This document shows positions 34,641 through 43,439 of a DNA stretch of 47,587 nucleotides, one piece after another (within the stretch, counting starts at the first letter, position 1; the number at the start of each line of letters is the position of its first letter). The position numbers and the translations under genes are program-made. The stretch lies in the NCBI GenBank assembly GCA_910584245.1, contig CAJTZF010000020.1, forward strand, positions 1-47,587. The letters run 5' to 3'. This stretch comes from an uncultured Eubacterium sp. (GTDB lineage Bacteria > Bacillota > Clostridia > Lachnospirales > Lachnospiraceae). The notes beneath the pieces were generated by a model. The model was not told where the DNA came from and searched no databases. It saw only the letters and a list, made by a program, of their open reading frames with translations.

Positions 34641-36065
34641 TCAAGCCTGAAGAAGCTGAAGAATGGTCTGCGGACGGTTATTTGCCTGCGCCAGCATGGA
34701 TGTTCCTGCCTGCGAAAGCACACTTAACTGCGTGTAATTCGTCATTTCCTCGGACATATCCACATCCTCGATCCGGGAGCACGCCTCAGTCAGATTTTGT
34801 GTCGTCGTATCCAGACTTGTCGTAGCCGAATCCAGACGGTTCTCATAGGCACCGAGTTTTGCACGAATCGCAGAAACCTCTTCAATTGCCGCATTAAACT
34901 TAGAAATGGAATCCGACGCACCGGCAACCGTACAAACATTACAATACTGAATATTTAGTGATTCACATGTAACGGGTGGAATAGAAATATCAATAGTCTG
35001 GCCCTCATTGGCGCCAATCTGGATCGCCACAAATCCAGCATCTAGCACGGTTACAGCCGCGTCTGAACCAGCCTTTGCTTCTGATACGTCAAAAATCATA
35101 CAAAATCCATCGCGGTCAGAAACCGTTACGCGGCCCCCCTCGATAAATGTCGTAGCTGTTTTAGAAAAGCCCGAAGAAGCGCCTGTATCAATCGTAACTT
35201 CCGCGTCTGTTCCCTGGTTTCCACTTGCATTCGCCACACCTAATTTATTTCCAAGCTCGGGACTATCCGTCGTAAACTCAATCTTATACTGGGAACCATA
35301 CTGTTTGGACTGGAAAAAGAGCGATGTCGCATTTTTGATATCCGTCTGATCTTCCATCCCTCCGCCATTGGTAGGAACGACGTCAATATTCATAAATTCG
35401 CAGCAGTCACGAATCTTGGCATAGGCGTCCTCAAGAGTTTCCCCTGCATATAAATCAATAACCTCTCCGTTAATCTGTACCTTGCCACTCGTCGTAAGCG
35501 GAAATCCACCTGGATCCAGCGTTGTCGTGAGGTCCGCCTGTGTCGGCTGTTTATCAACCGTCATTTCATACGTTGTAAGCCCTACATAGTCAGTCATGGA
35601 AACAACTCGGACGCCGACGTTATCCGATGAAGTCTGGCGGCAACACGTACCGTCAAGCATACTCTTCGTATTGAATTCTGTATCTGAACTCAAACGGTCG
35701 ATCTCCTGCATCAAAGCTTCAATTTCTTTTTGTATTGCCTCTTTATCCGCCGTTGTCATAGCACCGCCATTTGCCGCCTGAACGGACAGCTCCCGGCATC
35801 GCTGCAACATATTGTCAACTTCCGTCAAAGCCCCCTCTGCCGTCTGTATAAAGGAAATACCGTCTGCTCCATTTCTGGAGGCTCTCTGAAGACCCCGGAT
35901 CTGCGCATGCATTTTCTGGGAAATCGCCATACCCGCAGCGTCATCCGCCGCCCGGTTAATCCGGTAACCGGAGGACAAACGCTCAAGACTTGTTGTCAAA
36001 TTGTCGTGTGTCTGGTTTAAATGGCCGCTAGCCAGCATCGCCGAAACATTTGTATTAATTTTCAT
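34641..36065 (-). CDS. Flagellin with ten cysteines
   Basis: A 474-residue flagellin. The N-terminal D0/D1 (MKINTNVSAMLASGHLNQTH, ERLSSGYRINRAADDAAGMA) and C-terminal D1/D0 (MSEEMTNYTQLSVLSQAGTS, ANNRPQTILQLLQA) are normal. The central 250 residues are the variable surface domain. Ten cysteines are visible, including CC pairs in DGTCCRQ and IRDCCEF, three in PVTCESLNIQYCNVCTV, and one in each conserved arm (MLQRCREL, TEACSRIED). Flagellins usually have none. Its ATG shares one base with the stop of the upstream repeat-protein gene (TAATG), so translation is coupled. Exported through the flagellar channel with help of FliS. Confidence 0.95.
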   Translation of the reverse strand: MKINTNVSAMLASGHLNQTHDNLTTSLERLSSGYRINRAADDAAGMAISQKMHAQIRGLQRASRNGADGISFIQTAEGALTEVDNMLQRCRELSVQAANGGAMTTADKEAIQKEIEALMQEIDRLSSDTEFNTKSMLDGTCCRQTSSDNVGVRVVSMTDYVGLTTYEMTVDKQPTQADLTTTLDPGGFPLTTSGKVQINGEVIDLYAGETLEDAYAKIRDCCEFMNIDVVPTNGGGMEDQTDIKNATSLFFQSKQYGSQYKIEFTTDSPELGNKLGVANASGNQGTDAEVTIDTGASSGFSKTATTFIEGGRVTVSDRDGFCMIFDVSEAKAGSDAAVTVLDAGFVAIQIGANEGQTIDISIPPVTCESLNIQYCNVCTVAGASDSISKFNAAIEEVSAIRAKLGAYENRLDSATTSLDTTTQNLTEACSRIEDVDMSEEMTNYTQLSVLSQAGTSMLAQANNRPQTILQLLQA

Positions 36066-38890
36066 TATTCTTCTTCCTTTCTCTGCACATTCTGAATAAA
36101 TAGCTTCGCTACCAGATAAAGCCTGTCGTTTGTAGCCGCTTCATCTAATCTATCACCTAAATGAAATGAATTTCTTCTGCCTTTCGCATAATTTCCACGT
36201 TCCATCGTGAACCCATTCATTTCCAAATCCTTTTCAAATGAAATCATAATTTCCTTCGTCATTCCGAGTGCCTGTTCATCGTCACTCGTCACAAACTGGG
36301 ATACCCGGTTGCCCGTCACTTTAAAGGTTGCCTGTACGCTGCCAAAGTGAAATGAATCCACCGTGATCTCGACGGTCCCCTTCTCTGCACTGGTCCCCTT
36401 TTTCAACGTTACACTGCATGATGTCACCCCTTGTTCCGTAACAATTGGCACCTCATATCTTTGAAATTGACGCATCTGCCGGTAAAAGGAAACACTGCTC
36501 GCCATCCGCGCCAGCTCTTTTACTTCGTCATAGTGAATTTCCGGCTGCTGTTTTTCCTCCTCCAGCCTGACCTCGTGCGCCTCATCTATCGTCTCATACA
36601 CTTCCTGCAGCTCTTCCGGGTCATCAAATGAATTTATAATCTGCTCGCTCTCCTGCTTGGTATAGCGTTTCAGAAGCTCTCTCCCGTTCTGTTCTAAAAT
36701 AAATTTCATCAAATGAATATTTACTATGCTGTCTGGCATCTCTATATCTTTGAGATACTGCATGATTTCGGAATCGGCCTCCGCCGCCATTTCCCGGATC
36801 TCTGCTGCCCTCTCCTCATAGTACCTGGCCTCCTCGGCCACTGCTGCCTCCGCCGTACTGCATTCCTCTAATATAACTTCGAGAGGCTCTGTTAAATATG
36901 TATCCTTCTTATGTTTCAATACCGATGGCGAGAGTTCCCGTTTCAATCTCTGTACCATATGGTCACCGAACGCCGCCCCAATCTGGTCACTAATACTCTC
37001 CGACTTCGTCTCAACTTCCTCCAGGGCTCCAAATTCGTCGTCCACCGTCTGGTCAATTCCTTTCGCCTTCCGCGTACGCACGGCTGAGAGAAGCGAGGAA
37101 AAAGATAACTCCCGTCCATCCTTAATCACCTGTCCAATAACGGCGCCATCGCTCTTTTCCACCTTATCCAGTAAACGGTAAATACCAACCATGCTCTTTC
37201 TTTCTTCTGACGTAATTGCGCCACTGTGATCCAATTTCCACACATATTTACGGAATGAAATATCCTCGGCCGTAATCTCATTGCTGATCTTGGACACCTT
37301 TTGGCTCAGCTCTTCAAGATTCATCTCCAATGGGTTTTCCCGTCTGCGGATCAGCTCTGTTACTACCGCCGGTTTCAAATCCCTGGCAAGAGACGTCACT
37401 TTATCATCATATTCTTTCATTGACAGAATATTTTCTACCGTCAACTCCATACGGTTATATCCGAGAATGCGCACTGCGCGCGCATTCGCAGCCGTCTCAG
37501 GAAGGCCCAGGTCCTTCAAAATATCATTTACGTTAGAGAATGCTTTTGAAATCGAATCGCCAAGATCTTTTCGCACTTCCGTCCCTACTGCCTCATACGA
37601 TTCTGCCGCTTCCATCTGACGGCTCCGAAGCTCATTGCCAGCCGCAGCGATGTCCTCGACTGTGCTCTGGCCGGCAGTGGCAATCGTCGCTCCCAGTACA
37701 GAAACTGGCGCCTGCAAAATATCGCGCCCCGCCTGCAATGTCCTTGCCGCAATGTCAATATTCTCACGGTCCGCAGGAAGCCCCGCTTCCACAAGCATCT
37801 TCTCTGCCGCCTCCCGCTCCATCACTTTCAACTCATCCACAATCTCCACAAGATTTTCAACATCCAGCTCAATACCTTTTCCGGCCATTGTTCTTGCTGC
37901 ATCAATTGTCATAGATAACCGTGTCTCTTCCAGCTGCCTCTTTGCCTTGATAAAATCAGCTTCTGTCCGGTAAACCTGGCGCAGGGTACGGTCATCCGTT
38001 TCATTCAGCTGCTTCAACTGTTCAGAAGCTTCCTTCCGGGAAGGCATAGTTAAATCAGCGCCCTCTGGCATACAGCCATCCAGCACCTCATCCACAATGC
38101 GCTCATATATGACCTCAGGGGACATATTTTCCAATTCCCGCAACATTTCATAATCCCGTATCGTATCCCCATTTACAGGAACATCATTCTCATACAGCCA
38201 TTTTGCTGTCTCCAGCTTTTCCTCTGAGACGTCCGCTCCATTTGCCGATACCACCGCTTCAATCTGCGGCCTCATTTCCTCAAAGGTTGCCCGCTCTGTG
38301 CGATATGTACTGCCGCTCACAATGTTACCGCAATTATGGATACTCTCTGGCGTAAACGGCAGATTATTTTCAAGAAAGTACCGGATGGAAGTGTCCGAAA
38401 TCCCCTGAAGGCCCGCTGCCATGTGGGATGCTTCTATTACCCTCTGTTCCACTTCCTCAAAATACTCCCGTTCCTCTTCCTGGTTTTGAATCTGGCGCCC
38501 CACGGCCTCATCCTGTTCATGACGCTGGCTCTTAATCCGTTCTATCGTACGCTCCAACGTCCCTGCAACATATTCTTCCAATATCGTGCCGTCATCTTCT
38601 GCCGTCTTGGCATCCTTGCCAGTCATACTCTTGCTTATAAAATCTGCCGGATCAAACTCACATCCTGTGAGATTCTCCGCCACTTGTTCCACAACATCAT
38701 TTCTACTGTTTTTTGCATCGGTATAAACGATACTGTTTTCCATATCCTTTTGTACCGCACAATCCCTTGTATACTCAATTCCCATATGGGGAATGCTGCC
38801 TTCCCTGGCATCCTGTACTGACACACTGGATCCTTTTCCCAGATCTGTGTCTTTAAAGTCAATGGAAATCTTATTTGTATTAATAATCAT
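36065..38890 (-). CDS. Large helical repeat protein coupled to flagellin (possibly DUF6240, FliK-like end)
   Basis: A 941-residue cytoplasmic-looking protein, Glu-rich and mostly helical, no signal peptide or membrane span. A short motif of the form hydrophobic-Pro/Glu-x-Thr/Asp-x-x-Asn/Thr-Ile recurs about seven times, near residues 177 (NLPFTPESI), 237 (DVPVNGDTI), 340 (IELDVENLV), 370 (GLPADRENI), 461, 481 (MELTVENIL) and 717. The end (SCSVTLKKGTSAEKGTVEIT, then FGSVQATFKVTGNRVSQFVT) resembles the FliK hook-length control domain. I associate it with DUF6240 only weakly. Start at 38890 is chosen over 38947. The gene lies between spoIIR (62 bases) and flagellin. Confidence 0.7.
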   Translation of the reverse strand: MIINTNKISIDFKDTDLGKGSSVSVQDAREGSIPHMGIEYTRDCAVQKDMENSIVYTDAKNSRNDVVEQVAENLTGCEFDPADFISKSMTGKDAKTAEDDGTILEEYVAGTLERTIERIKSQRHEQDEAVGRQIQNQEEEREYFEEVEQRVIEASHMAAGLQGISDTSIRYFLENNLPFTPESIHNCGNIVSGSTYRTERATFEEMRPQIEAVVSANGADVSEEKLETAKWLYENDVPVNGDTIRDYEMLRELENMSPEVIYERIVDEVLDGCMPEGADLTMPSRKEASEQLKQLNETDDRTLRQVYRTEADFIKAKRQLEETRLSMTIDAARTMAGKGIELDVENLVEIVDELKVMEREAAEKMLVEAGLPADRENIDIAARTLQAGRDILQAPVSVLGATIATAGQSTVEDIAAAGNELRSRQMEAAESYEAVGTEVRKDLGDSISKAFSNVNDILKDLGLPETAANARAVRILGYNRMELTVENILSMKEYDDKVTSLARDLKPAVVTELIRRRENPLEMNLEELSQKVSKISNEITAEDISFRKYVWKLDHSGAITSEERKSMVGIYRLLDKVEKSDGAVIGQVIKDGRELSFSSLLSAVRTRKAKGIDQTVDDEFGALEEVETKSESISDQIGAAFGDHMVQRLKRELSPSVLKHKKDTYLTEPLEVILEECSTAEAAVAEEARYYEERAAEIREMAAEADSEIMQYLKDIEMPDSIVNIHLMKFILEQNGRELLKRYTKQESEQIINSFDDPEELQEVYETIDEAHEVRLEEEKQQPEIHYDEVKELARMASSVSFYRQMRQFQRYEVPIVTEQGVTSCSVTLKKGTSAEKGTVEITVDSFHFGSVQATFKVTGNRVSQFVTSDDEQALGMTKEIMISFEKDLEMNGFTMERGNYAKGRRNSFHLGDRLDEAATNDRLYLVAKLFIQNVQRKEEE

Positions 38891-38952
38891 AGATTCCACA
38901 CTCACTCTCAAAAAAATTACTATAATATATTTCGGTCGAATCAGCAAATTCT

Positions 38953-39576
38953 TTAGAAGTGAAAAAAGTCAAATATCTTAAATCCATACTCTACCTCATC
39001 GCCGCCAGTCAAAAGCGAGTCATATTCTTCCTCGGTCAAATTTTCCTTTAGTTTTTCTTTCGATTCATCCGGCACATTCTGATAGGTACTGTCCACAAAA
39101 CAAAGCGTGGGATACATCACACACCACCAATTCTTTCCCTCTGACTTTCCAATATTTACTTTTAAAGCCTTATATTCACCGGCCGGGAATGTTAAATCAC
39201 CATATTCTTTTACTGGAAAATAGCATGTTCCAAGCTCAGCATTTACTTCATAGTCATACCCTTTATCTTGCAAACAACGGCACGCTGTTTTCTCAATTTC
39301 ATCCAGATTGTCCCGGAGCGTCTGCTGGGCCATGCCAACGGTTTTATCTTCGCTCATCTGCGCCCGTAAAAGCTCCAGAATCTCTTCCTTTACCTGAAGT
39401 TTTAATGCCTGGTCCTCCTCGCTATCGCTATTTGCCACGACATGCAGACGGATCACCTCCCTGGCGATTTCGCGCTGTAACCGCTGTTCATCCGTAGCCC
39501 TTCCATAAAAATACATAAGTCCGCAAACAAACAAAACCGCACAGACAAATCCCACTTTTTTTATGTTCTTCTTCAT
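38953..39576 (-). CDS. spoIIR: Stage II sporulation protein R
   Basis: A 207-residue exported protein with a signal-anchor (KVGFVCAVLFVCGLMYFYGR). The SpoIIR signature follows: IAREVIRLHVVANSDSEEDQ, ALKLQVKEEILELL and FPAGEYKALKVNIGKSEGKN, ending EEYDSLLTGGDEVEYGFKIF. Made in the forespore, it triggers SpoIIGA to process pro-sigma-E in the mother cell. It shows that the host can make spores or comes from a spore former. It is 62 bases upstream of the repeat protein on the same strand, but a sporulation gene and a flagellin operon need not share control. Confidence 0.95.
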   Translation of the reverse strand: MKKNIKKVGFVCAVLFVCGLMYFYGRATDEQRLQREIAREVIRLHVVANSDSEEDQALKLQVKEEILELLRAQMSEDKTVGMAQQTLRDNLDEIEKTACRCLQDKGYDYEVNAELGTCYFPVKEYGDLTFPAGEYKALKVNIGKSEGKNWWCVMYPTLCFVDSTYQNVPDESKEKLKENLTEEEYDSLLTGGDEVEYGFKIFDFFHF

Positions 39577-39699
39577 ACCTTCCTCCTATTACTTTATTTA
39601 TTTTATTCTCATTTTTACCAAAAAAATCTTTTTTAATCATAAAAAAAATGCTATAATAAGAATCATTGTCATATTTGCTCTATAGAAATGAGGGAAGTT

Positions 39700-40563
39700 A
39701 TGAATTCCATATGGATCAATGCCCCGGCAAAAATCAATCTGGGGCTGGATGTAATACGAAGACGGGAGGACGGTTATCACGAAGTAAAAATGATTATGCA
39801 GAGTATTCGTCTGTTCGACCGGCTTACTCTGGCAAAATCAAGAACACCGGGTATTCATCTGAGTACCAATTTAAGCTTTCTCCCGACGAACGAAGATAAT
39901 CTTGTTTATAAAAGCGCAAAGCTTCTACTGGATGCTTTCGATATCAAAAGCGGTCTGGACATCCGTCTGGACAAGCGTATCCCGGTAGCTGCCGGTATGG
40001 CGGGCGGGAGCACAGATGCCGCCTCATGCATGCTCGCAATAAACCGTCTGTTTGGATTAAAACTGTCGATAAACCAGTTGATGGACATGGGCGTCAAGCT
40101 GGGCGCGGATATTCCATACTGCCTCTTAAAAGGGACCGCCCTGTCAGAGGGAATTGGTGAAATACTTTCCCCGCTGCCAAAAGCACCCGACTGCTACGTC
40201 CTGATTGCCAAGCCTGGATTCCACGTATCCACGCGTTTCGTGTATGCCAATCTCAAATTGGATGAAACTACGATACACCCCGACATTGATTGTATGATCA
40301 GCTGTATCCGGGACAATGACTTATATGGGATGTGCAGCCATATGGCGAACATACTTGAAACTGTAACCATTCCAGAGCACCCGGAAATCGAGACAATCAA
40401 GTCCACCATGCGGGAAAATGGGGCTCTCGGCGCCCTGATGAGCGGCAGTGGCCCCACCGTATTTGGTATTTTTGATGATTTTGACAAAGCAAAGGCAGCT
40501 AAGGAAGTTTGCCGCCAGCTCCCATACCGCTGTTTTGTTTTTGTCACAGATTTATACCGGTAG
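39700..40563 (+). CDS. ispE: 4-diphosphocytidyl-2-C-methyl-D-erythritol kinase IspE
   Basis: A 287-residue GHMP kinase of the non-mevalonate isoprenoid pathway that phosphorylates CDP-ME. The substrate arm is NAPAKINLGLDVIRRREDGY, the P-loop is PVAAGMAGGSTDAAS and the C-terminal loop is LGALMSGSGPTVFGIF. GAGGG lies five bases before the ATG at 39700, so this is preferred over the ATG at 39688. A TATAAT stands at 39652-39657 but its -35 is only a T run. It diverges from spoIIR and converges on the GH3 gene across a bidirectional hairpin. Confidence 0.95.
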   Translation: MNSIWINAPAKINLGLDVIRRREDGYHEVKMIMQSIRLFDRLTLAKSRTPGIHLSTNLSFLPTNEDNLVYKSAKLLLDAFDIKSGLDIRLDKRIPVAAGMAGGSTDAASCMLAINRLFGLKLSINQLMDMGVKLGADIPYCLLKGTALSEGIGEILSPLPKAPDCYVLIAKPGFHVSTRFVYANLKLDETTIHPDIDCMISCIRDNDLYGMCSHMANILETVTIPEHPEIETIKSTMRENGALGALMSGSGPTVFGIFDDFDKAKAAKEVCRQLPYRCFVFVTDLYR

Positions 40564-40582
40564 AAAATATTTGCAAAAAATA

Positions 40583-40638
40583 GATGTCAATACGGAAATA
40601 ACCCTGTGTGGATTTATTCCTTTTTGACATCCATTTTT
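40583..40638. terminator. Terminator between convergent ispE and GH3 genes
   Basis: GATGTCAA (40583-40590) pairs with TTGACATC (40624-40631), with an inner GGAA/TTCC helix. CATTTTTAT follows on the plus strand. Confidence 0.75.
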
Positions 40639-40641
40639 ATA

Positions 40642-43083
40642 TTATATCTCGTATTTTTCACAGTCTATTTCATCTTCCGCCGGCCGGTTACATATCTCCA
40701 CCTTGACCTCTTCGCCGGCAATCCGGGCATACGCTGGCAAAGTCATCAGCTGCCGGCATATATTGATCGCATTCCTCTGCAGCTCTCCCCGCGTAAGCCC
40801 CCCGCTCGTGAGCTCTTCGAGCGTATTATCCCCTGTCTGGTTCCTGTCTGCTTTCTCACAGACCATATATAAATCATTTTGCGCCATAGCCATTCCCGCA
40901 AAATCATTTTGCCTGGCCTCGCCGCTACGTCCCTGGCGGCTGATTTTCACCCACCAGTCCGTCATTACGATTCCGTCAAATCCCCATTCTTCACGCAAAA
41001 CGGAGGTGTTCAGCTCATAACGCCCCGCCGTCCACACACCATTCAGGGAACCGTACGTCGTCATAACAGAATCTGCTCCGCCCTCCCGCACGGCAATCTC
41101 GAATCCCTTGAGATAAATTTCACGCAATGCCCTCTCTGAGACGACAGAATCTATTTCCGTCCGTTTCGTCTCCTGGTTGTTGGCCGCAAAATGCTTAAGC
41201 GTCCCCGTCACTCCCACACTTTTCAGTCCCTTGACAACTGCTGCCGCCATTTTTCCAGTTAAATATGGATCTTCGGAAAAATACTCAAAATTTCTTCCAT
41301 TTAGCGGATTCCGATGTATATTCATGCCTGGTCCAAGAAGATTGTCAACCCCATTATAAATCATTTCCATGCCCGTGTACGAATATAGCTTTTGAATCAA
41401 TGGCAAATTAAACGTGCAGGCCATCAAGGTTCCGTTTGGCAGGCTAAATGCCTTTCTCCCGCTGTCCATGCGTATTCCGGACGGCCCATCCGAACAACAT
41501 CCGCACGGAATTCCTAACTCCTTCAAATGCCCGGACACCCCGCCATAGGCAGCCGCTGTACCCGGCGTAACCTTCGGGCTTCCCATTCCTTCGCCCCGGA
41601 TAATACAGGACAGGTCATCATCGCTGAGCTGCGCAATAAATTGCTCCATTGTAACTGACCCTTCCGCTACATCGCGTAGCTGATATCCCTGGCCACCCGT
41701 ACAAGGAATTTCCTCTGGAAGCTGTTTCTTACGCTTTTCCGCCTCATCTTCCCTTCCTAACGGAACTGGTTCATATTCCATTTTGATTTCCCGGTTTCCA
41801 CAGGCCTCCCCATCTCCCTCTGCCTTTGGCTTCATCCGCTCAAACTCCTGTATAGGCGCTAAATTCTGACGAAGCTCCTGCACAATCTGCAATTCTCCAA
41901 TGGAAAAACTACCCGCACAGGAAGCATCCCTTACATTCTTTCCAACATATACACGATACGTTCCTGGCTCCAGCACATAGCAATACGGCCTGCCCGTGGC
42001 ACCGCAATCATCATAAGACGCATAAGCGTACCTGCTAATATCCATCGACAAGGATACATGTTCACCTTGCTCCAATTGTTTTGTCTTCGCAAATCCAGCC
42101 AACACCCTGGACGGTTTACCAAGACACCCCTGCGGCGCTTCGATATAGACCTGTACAACCTGCTTGCCTGCTGCATTTCCGATATTTGTTACCTCTACTG
42201 TCAACGCTATATCGCCATCCGTCTCCTGAAAATGAGTAGTTCTTTCCTGAAAATCCGTATAAGAAAGCCCGAACCCAAAGGGAAACATTACATTTTCCCT
42301 CGCAACGGTTTCAAAATACCGATATCCGACATAAATATCTTCCTTATAATAATTGCGAATTTCATCGCCAAAATTTGCTGTAGACGGATAATCCTCAATA
42401 CGGTTTGCTATCGTGTCTGCCATTCTCCCCGACGGATTCACATTTCCCGTAAGAACATCCACCACGCCAAGTCCTCCGGTCATTCCTCCCTGCCACGCAT
42501 AGAGCAATGCCTTACATGGTTCGAGACAACGGTGCCCCATATCAATAATATTTCCAACATTAAATACGACGACCACCTGGTCAAACTCTGAACAAACCGC
42601 ATCTATCATTTCCACTTCCAGCTCCGATAACTGATAGGCGCCCTTTTCATTTACATTATCACGGTCTTCTCCCGCCGTTCTCCCAATAATAACAACGGCA
42701 ATATCATTTTCCTCTGCTGCGCGTCCCGCCAACTCTTTACTTACTGGCATTTCGACCTGGGACCACGGCTCCTTTGCCCATCCCTCTCCTTCATCGAACG
42801 GATTCTTTTCTTCCCACAGATCATAAACATGCAACAGCTTCTTGTCCACGACAATATCCGGATGCTCCAGCAATGCATCCAGAATTCCGACTGTCCCTGA
42901 AACATTTACTAATCCGCCGGAACCGGTACCACTCTTATAGTAATGCCGCTGCACACGTCCAAATACGGCCACTCTGCTTCCCTTCGCAAGCGGCAAAACA
43001 TTGCACTCATTTTTTAAAAGCACACACCCCTCCGCAGCTACCTGCCTGGCCGTTTCCAAATAATCATTCCAATCTAATTTCAT
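40642..43083 (-). CDS. Glycoside hydrolase family 3 beta-glucosidase with reversed domain order
   Basis: An 813-residue enzyme without a signal peptide, so it probably acts on imported oligosaccharides. The order is permuted. First comes the alpha/beta sandwich domain (EGCVLLKNECNVLPLAKGSR, then WQGGMTGGLGVVDVLTGNVN and YVGYRYFETV). An FnIII domain follows (NAAGKQVVQVYIEAPQGCLG). The TIM barrel comes last, with LKHFAANNQE and the nucleophile Asp near residue 709 (GFDGIVMTDWW). The same inverted order is known from Ruminococcus albus and Butyrivibrio beta-glucosidases. The ATG at 43083 has GGAG seven bases upstream; a frame start at 43170 overlaps nothing useful. It is the downstream neighbour of tRNA-Gly. 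Confidence 0.92.
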   Translation of the reverse strand: MKLDWNDYLETARQVAAEGCVLLKNECNVLPLAKGSRVAVFGRVQRHYYKSGTGSGGLVNVSGTVGILDALLEHPDIVVDKKLLHVYDLWEEKNPFDEGEGWAKEPWSQVEMPVSKELAGRAAEENDIAVVIIGRTAGEDRDNVNEKGAYQLSELEVEMIDAVCSEFDQVVVVFNVGNIIDMGHRCLEPCKALLYAWQGGMTGGLGVVDVLTGNVNPSGRMADTIANRIEDYPSTANFGDEIRNYYKEDIYVGYRYFETVARENVMFPFGFGLSYTDFQERTTHFQETDGDIALTVEVTNIGNAAGKQVVQVYIEAPQGCLGKPSRVLAGFAKTKQLEQGEHVSLSMDISRYAYASYDDCGATGRPYCYVLEPGTYRVYVGKNVRDASCAGSFSIGELQIVQELRQNLAPIQEFERMKPKAEGDGEACGNREIKMEYEPVPLGREDEAEKRKKQLPEEIPCTGGQGYQLRDVAEGSVTMEQFIAQLSDDDLSCIIRGEGMGSPKVTPGTAAAYGGVSGHLKELGIPCGCCSDGPSGIRMDSGRKAFSLPNGTLMACTFNLPLIQKLYSYTGMEMIYNGVDNLLGPGMNIHRNPLNGRNFEYFSEDPYLTGKMAAAVVKGLKSVGVTGTLKHFAANNQETKRTEIDSVVSERALREIYLKGFEIAVREGGADSVMTTYGSLNGVWTAGRYELNTSVLREEWGFDGIVMTDWWVKISRQGRSGEARQNDFAGMAMAQNDLYMVCEKADRNQTGDNTLEELTSGGLTRGELQRNAINICRQLMTLPAYARIAGEEVKVEICNRPAEDEIDCEKYEI

Positions 43084-43174
43084 AACACTACTCCTAACCT
43101 CCCGTACCAGTGCACCACTTACACTTTGGGAACTAAATAAATGCATAACCACAATATTTTCAGCCATCAAAAAA

Positions 43175-43245
43175 AGCAGATAACGGGAATCGAACCCGCC
43201 TCTCCAGCTTGGGAAGCTGGCATTCTACCAATGAACTATATCTGC
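43175..43245 (-). tRNA. tRNA-Gly (anticodon CCC)
   Basis: The minus strand folds as a cloverleaf: acceptor GCAGATA with TATCTGC, anticodon stem CCAGC/GCTGG with loop TTCCCAA, T-arm with GGTTCGATT. It is 71 bases with no encoded CCA and is followed by a T run. Confidence 0.93.
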
Positions 43246-43347
43246 ATATCCTTATTATACCATGATCTGATATAAAATCAATACTTAATTTCCCTTACCT
43301 GTTATTTTTCTTATTCGTGGAACTTATTTACAATATTATACTGACTA

Positions 43348-43376
43348 TTGACAAAACAACTTTTTTAATGTATTCT
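43348..43376 (+). promoter_or_regulatory. Sigma-A promoter of the BIG2 surface protein
   Basis: A consensus TTGACA at 43348-43353, 17 bases of spacer and TATTCT at 43371-43376. Transcription would start near 43383, ahead of the small hairpin at 43401-43416. Confidence 0.75.
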
Positions 43377-43400
43377 TAATAATGGTAAGAAAAAATTTGC

Positions 43401-43416
43401 TGTGCAGTTTTGCACA
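43401..43416 (+). promoter_or_regulatory. Small palindrome in the leader of the BIG2 gene
   Basis: TGTGCA, GTTT, TGCACA: a six-base perfect inverted repeat right after the likely transcription start and 23 bases before the ATG. It could be an operator or a 5' mRNA-stabilising hairpin. Confidence 0.45.
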
Positions 43417-43439
43417 TAGTAAGAAAAGGAGAGTATGCT

